From Botryococcus braunii (lineage: Eukaryota; Chlorophyta; Trebouxiophyceae), in NCBI GenBank assembly GCA_002005505.1, contig KV908388.1, positions 50,001 to 80,000 on the forward strand: 30,000 nucleotides of DNA. Direction: 5' to 3'. Under the pieces are notes generated by a model that did no database searches, had not been told where the DNA came from, and was given only the letters and a program-made list of their open reading frames with translations. The translations under genes were made by a program, and so were the position numbers. Positions 11,649 to 17,726 of this stretch are shown one piece after another (position 1 is the first letter of the stretch; every line of letters starts with the position of its first letter).

Positions 11649-11905
11649 CCAGGTGTTTTATCGCATTCCCACCTCAACGCACTCGCTAGGTTAAAAATTG
11701 TAGTAATGAAATTGATAGCTCCTCTCCCGTGCACACCCTTGGTGCAACAGCAGCAACAACTGTTATCAAAAGTCAACGTACAAGAACTTCCCCCAATGTT
11801 CTTTCTTCTTAAAGCAAGCTTTACTCACCCATAAAGTCATTGGTCAATACACAAATGCTTGGAGACACGATGTGGGTAGATTCACATCCGAAGTCTCATT
11901 ACGTT
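11649..11905 (+). repeat. direct repeat, copy A (short form)
   Basis: It begins CCAGGTGTTTTAT, includes CTCTCCCGTGCACA and CAACAACTGTTATCAA, and ends CACATCCGAAGTCT. The same blocks occur in the same order at 12145-12625, where extra sequence, including inverted duplications, separates them. Confidence 0.8.
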
Positions 11906-12146
11906 GATTGGAAATATTTATCTGTCGAACAAAACACCCCCTTTCTTTATACAAGATCTTTTTGAGTAACGCACTAACCAATAGATCTTCCTGCACATCA
12001 AGACCTTTCCATTACTGAGTGTTTGTCGACTTTCATCAGATATTTCTGATCAATGTTCAACACAAACACATGACTGTACGAATAGAATGCAAGAACAAGA
12101 TACCCGGTTGTGTCCAAAGGCACCTTTAGCCTACACAGCTCTTTCC

Positions 12147-12170
12147 AGGTGTTTTATGTATAAAACACCT
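12147..12170. repeat. 24-bp palindrome, 11-bp arms
   Basis: AGGTGTTTTAT and ATAAAACACCT are exact inverse complements separated by two bases. Copy A at 11651 has only the first arm. Confidence 0.95.
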
Positions 12171-12315
12171 ATATAGCGTTTCCGACCTCAACGCACCCTG
12201 CATTCTACGTATCACTCAGTATCCTAAGTAATAAAAACTATTCAATCAAAAGCAAGCTTAGAAAGCATCGTGCGCAGCTGCACATACACCTACTCTCCCG
12301 TGCACAACCTAGGTG

Positions 12316-12387
12316 CAACAGTAGCAACAACTGTTATCAACAGTCAACGTATACGTTGACTGTTGATAACAGTTGTTGCTACTGTTG
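12316..12387. repeat. perfect 72-bp palindrome, 36-bp arms, no spacer
   Basis: Bases 12316-12351 are exactly inverse-complementary to 12352-12387, centred on CGTA/TACG. The left arm is the one shared, with a few differences, with copy A at about 11738-11773. The right arm has no counterpart there. Confidence 0.97.
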
Positions 12388-12396
12388 GGGGATTGC

Positions 12397-12442
12397 TTCT
12401 GTAGGAGAAGTGCTTGTACGTACAAGCACTTCTTCTACAGAA
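12397..12442. repeat. 46-bp near-perfect palindrome, 23-bp arms
   Basis: The arms 12397-12419 and 12420-12442 are inverse-complementary with one mismatch and no spacer, centred on GTAC. It starts nine bases after the 72-bp palindrome ends. Confidence 0.95.
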
Positions 12443-12707
12443 CAGATGCTTTCATCAATGACCAAGTACTTTGTTGTAAACAACACCAAAGACTTCTAAA
12501 CCCATCGATCGCAGCAAACGCACAGCAACCGTTACTTTCGAGGATCGTGACACATAAATAACATTGGTCAAAACACAAATGCTTGAAGACACGACGTGGG
12601 TACGTTCACATCCGAAGTCTGCCAAGCTCGAGCACGATCTTGCTTCCTATGCAACTCGATCGTAACCGCCGGTAACGGTACCCTAATCACGAGTCGCCCT
12701 GACTATA

Positions 12708-12736
12708 CTCCATAGTCACATAAAGTGACTATGGAG
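12708..12736. repeat. hairpin, 12-bp arms, 5-base loop
   Basis: CTCCATAGTCAC and GTGACTATGGAG are exact inverse complements around the loop ATAAA. Confidence 0.95.
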
Positions 12737-12918
12737 CACGACCCCTGCTTTACTAAGCGACGACACACATCTTAATAAATCCTTAACTGATCCCTTGCCC
12801 TGTTACGTGTACACTCTCGATAGAGCCTTTAACTAGAAGCCAAGTTGCCACTGTCCAAGACCTGTACTTGCATGATGGTGCCTAACTGACTGACTTGTGT
12901 CCCTGTGGCATCCTTTAT

Positions 12919-14257
12919 AGGGTACCCGTGCCCAACGGTATCCAAATTTTTTTCGTGTTTAAATGGCTGAATATTATCAGGGTTTTGAATCGGGGTTGTA
13001 CTGCTGCGGTCAATTACTGTTAAAGGTACGTCTAGACAGGATCGCCACCCAGGGATTACGGCCCTGAGACCTAGCTGTTAGAGGGACTTACCGGTCTTTC
13101 GGACGATAACCGGAGGTTGGCTCCGATGGCTTTCAGGCTCGTTCGGCTCCGAGCTGCGGGGCTGGACTCGTGCTGGGTCTGGTGGTTTAAGTGTTATTAG
13201 TTTACTAACGGTTTTATCAAAAGGATTTTGTTCTCCAGGATGTGTGTTTTCTTCCTATTGTGTTTTCTTGAAGTCCGTCGGGGTCTTGCGGATCAGTGTT
13301 TAGGCGGCTTACGGCTACGTCGCGGCTATTGTTCAGATATTGCTCTGCGGTTGTGAGTACCTAGAATATGAGTATTTTGAGGTTTCTGTGGAGTCGAAAG
13401 GTGGTGTGTGTTTGATCTCGTGGCGTGGTTGGTATTCCCGCGGAGGGGGTCTGTATAACGACTAAATCACTTTGATATTTTAATGTTCCCACAGAATTTC
13501 TACTATGACAAGTCAATTCTATCAATATTCTTTCACAATAAATACAATTTCACGTGTTACAATGCAAGTTAACGGTTATCACCGGGACGATCAATGGCCT
13601 AACTCGGCAAGACAGTGGTGTCACAAAAGCACAATAATACTGCAAGGGCAGTGTCACAATTACGATTCAAATAACAGGTCAAACAAATACCATCCCTATT
13701 CGCCGGGGGCCGCGGACAGAGTTCAGTTCTTGGTGCGAGAGTCTTTCATGCACGTTGGAAACTTGGAAACAACTGTAAACTTGTGGGCCGGAGGCTGAGC
13801 CCCTAATATACACTCCCCTCTCGTAATACGGACAGCCGTATTAACACATCCCATCACCTGATCAAGGGCGGCTAAAACACTGCCAACACATCGATCAGCG
13901 GACGGCTAAAAGTCAAAGTTCCTCGTGCCGAGCTGCATGGCACCTACCGAGTACCAAAGTCTCCGCGAACATTCAATTCCAACCGTTGCTTCGAATGAAA
14001 GCACCGGAATACACAATTTTGCCCTTAGGACCTAAAATCAGGGACAAATACCCCAGTACAGGTACAAAAGGGTAAAGACAGGCGCCATTTTTCCACGACT
14101 TTATGAAATGTCAAATAAGAGCCATAATAAAAGCTGTACAAGTCCGATTGAGGGTTGTTTACTAATCACTTTTGTGGCTACGCCAAATACACACATTGTC
14201 AGTTTAAATCAATCGGATGGCCACCAATGTACACGGTCACACTCCAGTTCACGACAT
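12919..14257 (-). repeat. putative 3' LTR of the Gypsy element (left copy)
   Basis: 1339 bp matching 22174-23544 throughout, with four substitutions seen (at about 12969, 13469, 13536 and 13746) and lacking a 32-bp segment present in the other copy. On the element's strand the shared part begins (A)TGTCGTGAAC and ends GGGTACCCT, so the expected TG start is present but not a clear CA end. The 13-mer TGTGGCATCCTTT flanks this copy on both sides (12904-12916 and 14259-14271), which a normal LTR would not show. Both copies contain a 97-codon frame and the hairpin noted separately. Confidence 0.8.
13824..13843. repeat. hairpin in the LTR, 8-bp arms
   Basis: TAATACGG, loop ACAG, CCGTATTA. The identical hairpin is at 23111-23130 in the other LTR. 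Its position inside the repeat would allow an RNA structural role, but no function is shown. Confidence 0.9.
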
Positions 14258-14265
14258 ATGTGGCA

Positions 14266-14281
14266 TCCTTTCCCCCCCCTT
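14266..14281 (-). other. candidate polypurine tract of the Gypsy element
   Basis: On the element's strand this reads AAGGGGGGGGAAAGGA, a 16-base purine run just inside the 3' LTR, where plus-strand priming is expected. It ends eight bases before the shared LTR sequence starts, slightly further than usual, which is one reason the exact LTR edge is uncertain. Confidence 0.6.
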
Positions 14282-14537
14282 AAAGGAGAGAAAGTCTGGA
14301 ACGACTTTCGAGAGTGTTTGTCGAGAGGACTAAAGAGCATAAAGTACAATGCCTATGACATAAGATACAAATAGTACGGGTATTCAATTCTGTCTTGTAC
14401 TCACGCATGTAAGAATTCTTTCCTCCTCTAAGGGTTGGTCTTACTAATATCTTCGTGATATCATAATGTATTGAACTTAATATAATTTACTGAATAAGGT
14501 ACAACATGTACTGCATCAAGTGTACTGCCTATGGTCA

Positions 14538-15320
14538 TCAAGGGATGCCCATTTTACACCACCAGAGTTCGAATGCATCAGATTGCTTCCACCTTGAAGG
14601 TGTACATGTCTGATAAAAGAAAGTTTCTCGGGACCAGAGCTGGTGTGACATCCTTCTCCATCTTTGGGCTTCCAAACCCTCCAAATTCAATTGGTCCAGC
14701 CAGATTATTGCTCGGGTGCGCCGAGGTATTGCATGTTCCTTGTTAAGATATCCATGATAGTAGAACGACTCCAATTGTGTCGGCTGCATGCGGCACGCTT
14801 GGTCTTTGCTCATTGTTCCTTGAACAGCTCCTTGTACTTCGTCCTTACCGCAAGGTACTTTGTAGGTATCGTTGTCCATTGCTGCGCGTTGGGAAGGTGT
14901 TTCATAATGCACCGCCTTTGCGGCATCACCGTTGTTCATCGGGGACCCTTGGCCCATGAGTATAGATGCGCGGGGCTGAATTGCTCTTCGCTTACATATG
15001 CCATCCAATTCCAAACTCCAACATTCCCTCAAGATACTGCTTTGGCTCAAGTCCTTTGAAGCAAGCTTCTTCTCATTCACGGTCTTTCTTCGTAGGAAGG
15101 ATGCGACCTTCAGCACTCTACCGGTAGTGGTGTAACTTACTTTAAACATTTTCAATGCGTGCAATACTATTCCTTTTCTAATCATTTCCTTTTCTTTAGT
15201 GGTGGCTGGGATGGTACTTCCCAACGGTATGTATTGATTCTTTCCAGGTCTTTCCTTTAGAATTTTGGATAACAAGCGTGCTGTCGTCGTAGTACTCCTT
15301 GAAGATGAAGGGGCCCACAA
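14538..15320 (-). CDS. unrecognised 260-codon frame at the 3' end of the Gypsy element
   Basis: This frame lies downstream of, and overlaps by 125 bp, the frame carrying the integrase C-terminus; it is in the same reading frame as the RNase H-integrase part. I do not recognise any domain. It has a basic segment (KVASFLRRKTVNEKKLASKD) and no chromodomain motif. Coherent-looking peptide also appears in another frame near 14580-14700, so either this is untranslated 3' sequence that happens to be open, or a decayed accessory gene. Low confidence that it is translated. Confidence 0.25.
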   Translation of the reverse strand: MWAPSSSRSTTTTARLLSKILKERPGKNQYIPLGSTIPATTKEKEMIRKGIVLHALKMFKVSYTTTGRVLKVASFLRRKTVNEKKLASKDLSQSSILRECWSLELDGICKRRAIQPRASILMGQGSPMNNGDAAKAVHYETPSQRAAMDNDTYKVPCGKDEVQGAVQGTMSKDQACRMQPTQLESFYYHGYLNKEHAIPRRTRAIIWLDQLNLEGLEAQRWRRMSHQLWSRETFFYQTCTPSRWKQSDAFELWWCKMGIP

Positions 15321-15522
15321 ATGCTGGGGCCAACTGGTGCTTTTTCCGGTTTTTGACGGCTATTAAGTCTCCAGGCTGTAGGTTACGTAGCCCTTCTTCA
15401 ATTTCACGTCCACGCTTCGTGGGCTTCAGTTTCTGAGCGTATTCTCTTTTCTGGCGCTCCTGGGCGCGCAAAATGTTGGTGTGGGCGGCTGCTATCTCCT
15501 CTTGATGTCTCTCGCGGGGCAA
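15196..15522 (-). CDS. Gypsy integrase C-terminal part, shifted frame
   Basis: The frame continues the integrase after a shift near 15522. It contains the typical post-core region (AHTNILRAQERQKREYAQKL), a linker, then LQPGDLIAVKNRKKHQLAPA followed by FVGPF, the GPF/GPY-type module found at the C-terminus of Ty3/Gypsy integrases. Upstream, the core frame runs into TAG at 15494-15492, thirty bases after the two frames begin to overlap. A one-base indel around 15520-15530 would explain this. No chromodomain is visible before the stop at 15196. Confidence 0.8.
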   Translation of the reverse strand: MPRERHQEEIAAAHTNILRAQERQKREYAQKLKPTKRGREIEEGLRNLQPGDLIAVKNRKKHQLAPAFVGPFIFKEYYDDSTLVIQNSKGKTWKESIHTVGKYHPSHH

Positions 15523-17726
15523 CTTCCTTCCCCGCCTGCTATGTCCGGCGTGGTGCTTGGTAAGGTCTTGTTGTCGATAGGTAGGGTGGCTGCTCTTCCG
15601 TACAATAACCGGAAGGGGCTGTGCTTGGTGGAACCTTGGGGACTCGTCCGGTACCCCTGAAGGATATCAGGTAGCTTGCGGTCCCATGCTCCAGGGCTTT
15701 CAAGGGCGGCTTGCCCGAGCTTCTCTTTCAATGTGCCATGAAACCTCTCAACGAGGCCGTTGGCTTGTGGATGGTATGGGCTGGTCTTTCTTACTTCTAT
15801 GAAGCATTGGTCCATTAATGTCTGGAATTCTCCTTGCCATTCCTGGCCATTGTCCGTAATAACAATCTGGGGGCAGCCGTGCCGTGCCAGAATCTCTTCT
15901 TTGAAAAATTTTGCGGTAGTCGATGCTTCTTTGTTTGGGATAATCTTGGCCTCCACCCATTTGGTGAGGTAGTCTATGGCGGTGGCAATGTACACTTTCT
16001 CTCGCCCCGAGGGCGCATCCATGGGTCCTGTCAGGTCCACTCCAATCATATGAAAGACCCCCGTGACGGCTACGGGAGTCAGCTCCACCGGCTTGGTGAG
16101 CTGAATAGTCCTGAATTGACATCCAGGGCAATGCTGGATGTATATTTTGACGTCGAGGGACATATCCGTCCAGTAAAAGCGCTCCTTGATGAGGTGGATC
16201 GTGCGGTTAATTCCGTAGTGGCCCATGTCGTCGTGTAGCTCCTTAATGATGTCAAGTCTGTCCTCGTACCATGGTACGGTTCGTGGGCCAAATCCTCTTG
16301 TGGCCTTCCGTACAAGTGGCCAGTTGCGGGTCCTCCATTCAATAGGGAATTCTTCGGCGGCCAAGTAGTAGTTCTGGGCCCGGCGTGCTATTCGCTTAGC
16401 ATCCTTGCGGCTTGTCCCAGGTCGGTGTCGTTTGTCAGCGGCTAAGTAGTCAAGTACTTCTTCATCGTCCACAATGTCGCGAGAGGGGACGGCATCCGCA
16501 ATCTGGTCACATAAAGGGCATAGCCAGGGTCCCCTGGGTACCCGGGCCAGTGCAGGCTCCAAACAGTCGATGTGGTATCCGTGGTTGCAGAGGTCACATA
16601 GTAGCATGGTCTCCTCATCATCTCTTCCCGTGCATACTTGGCACGGTACATCTTCCATAAGCGGCGGGCTGTCAGTACGCATACGCGGTGTAGTCTTAGG
16701 TTCTTGGCTGGCCATAGCGGCAGAACGGCCAGATATAGTCTCCGTAGGCGGCGGCAGGTCATAAATCTGTGTTGATTCAATTCCCATCTCCGGAAGGCAG
16801 TCCCTGGAAGGGGGTGCATCATCCTCCGGGGTCGTCATGCGGCGTAGGGTTGGTGAAGTTACTATCTCTCCGCGCTGGGTGGTATCGTGCGCGGGTGGCG
16901 GGTAAGGTTGGTCCAGGTCCATTTTGTCTCCAGCAGGCGGCATATTTTCCTTGTCAAAGGTCATGGTGTAGCAGCAGTGCATGTGGTTCTTCTCATTATT
17001 TTCTTCTTCTAACAGCGGCGGCGGCGGCTCTTCACTGTAGTCTTCTCCAGGGGGCGGCATTAGGCGTAGACGGGAAAGGCAGTCCACATTCCCATGCAAG
17101 GTCCCCGAGCGGTGCTGGATGTCAAAGTCATATTCTTGTAGTTCGATGGCGTATCGTGCTAGTTTGCCGGACAAATTACGTGTGGTGAGTAACCACTTCA
17201 AAGCTTTGTGGTCGGTTACTATAGTAAATTGAACTCCATAGAGGTAGGGGCGGAATAGCTTCACGGCCCACACTATGGCAAGCAGCTCCCCATCCGTTGG
17301 AGAGTAGTTGAGCTCTGCTCCTTGTAAAGTTTTGCTGGCGTATGCGATCACATGGTCACCATCCTCGAACTCCTGGCCCAGAATGGCGGCGGCGGCTCCG
17401 GGCTGCCAATCAGTGTATAGGGTGAATTTCTTGCTGAAGTCGGGGTATCGTAACAGCGGCGCATCCACTAGCATAGCCTTGATGGCTTCAAAAGCGGCTT
17501 GGCAGTCAGTGGTCCAGTTGAAAACAACCCCCTTTTTCGTGAGCCGCGTCAAAGGGGCAGATATGGCGGCCATGTTGTGCAGAAATCTCCGGTAGTAGTT
17601 TGCAAGTCCCAAAAAGGACCTGACTTCGGTCACGTTCGTCGGCGGTGCTGCGTTAAGAACTGCCTCAACCTTGGAAGGGTTGGGCTTTATGCCTTGGGGC
17701 GTGATAATGTATCCTAAGTACAACAC
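15492..17726 (-). CDS. Gypsy pol part 2: RNase H, PHD finger, integrase
   Basis: 744 codons directly in frame with the upstream reverse transcriptase part and separated from it by one TAA (17729-17727). The first codons (LYLGYIITPQGIKPNPSKVE) complete the reverse transcriptase connection. RNase H residues visible are Asp106 (YTDW), Glu147 (GELLAIV), Asp172 (TDHKAL) and Asp215 (VDCLSR). An acidic/proline-rich linker (about 225-355) precedes a PHD finger (362-406). The integrase zinc-binding site is H498-x4-H503-x29-C533-x2-C536. The integrase core shows Asp564 (GVDLTGP), Asp625 (ITDNG) and Glu660 (NGLVERF), the DDE triad. Apart from the bounding stop and the 3' frameshift, all catalytic residues look intact. 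Confidence 0.92.
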   Translation of the reverse strand: MLYLGYIITPQGIKPNPSKVEAVLNAAPPTNVTEVRSFLGLANYYRRFLHNMAAISAPLTRLTKKGVVFNWTTDCQAAFEAIKAMLVDAPLLRYPDFSKKFTLYTDWQPGAAAAILGQEFEDGDHVIAYASKTLQGAELNYSPTDGELLAIVWAVKLFRPYLYGVQFTIVTDHKALKWLLTTRNLSGKLARYAIELQEYDFDIQHRSGTLHGNVDCLSRLRLMPPPGEDYSEEPPPPLLEEENNEKNHMHCCYTMTFDKENMPPAGDKMDLDQPYPPPAHDTTQRGEIVTSPTLRRMTTPEDDAPPSRDCLPEMGIESTQIYDLPPPTETISGRSAAMASQEPKTTPRMRTDSPPLMEDVPCQVCTGRDDEETMLLCDLCNHGYHIDCLEPALARVPRGPWLCPLCDQIADAVPSRDIVDDEEVLDYLAADKRHRPGTSRKDAKRIARRAQNYYLAAEEFPIEWRTRNWPLVRKATRGFGPRTVPWYEDRLDIIKELHDDMGHYGINRTIHLIKERFYWTDMSLDVKIYIQHCPGCQFRTIQLTKPVELTPVAVTGVFHMIGVDLTGPMDAPSGREKVYIATAIDYLTKWVEAKIIPNKEASTTAKFFKEEILARHGCPQIVITDNGQEWQGEFQTLMDQCFIEVRKTSPYHPQANGLVERFHGTLKEKLGQAALESPGAWDRKLPDILQGYRTSPQGSTKHSPFRLLYGRAATLPIDNKTLPSTTPDIAGGEGSCPARDIKRR
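16497..16649 (-). other. PHD finger domain inside the Gypsy polyprotein
   Basis: Residues 362-406 of the part-2 frame follow the C4HC3 zinc pattern exactly: C362-x2-C365-x11-C377-x2-C380-x4-H385-x2-C388-x14-C403-x2-C406. The typical core (LLCDLCNHGYHIDCL) and the Trp two residues before the last CxxC pair are present. PHD fingers usually read the histone H3 N-terminus. It lies in the linker between RNase H and the integrase zinc-binding domain, a suitable place to guide integration to marked chromatin, which is an inference. Confidence 0.93.

Larger units (their letters stand above)
12145..12625 (+). repeat. direct repeat, copy B with palindromic insertions
   Basis: It has the same ordered blocks as 11649-11905 but is about twice as long. 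At three places where copy A is linear, copy B holds or abuts an inverted duplication, at 12147-12170, 12316-12387 and 12397-12442. Confidence 0.75.

Noticed and set aside
13505..13798. 97-codon frame in the left LTR, repeated at 22792-23085
   Set aside because: Duplication follows from the LTR copies. The two differences inside the frame both change amino acids, so there is no sign of selection on a protein.
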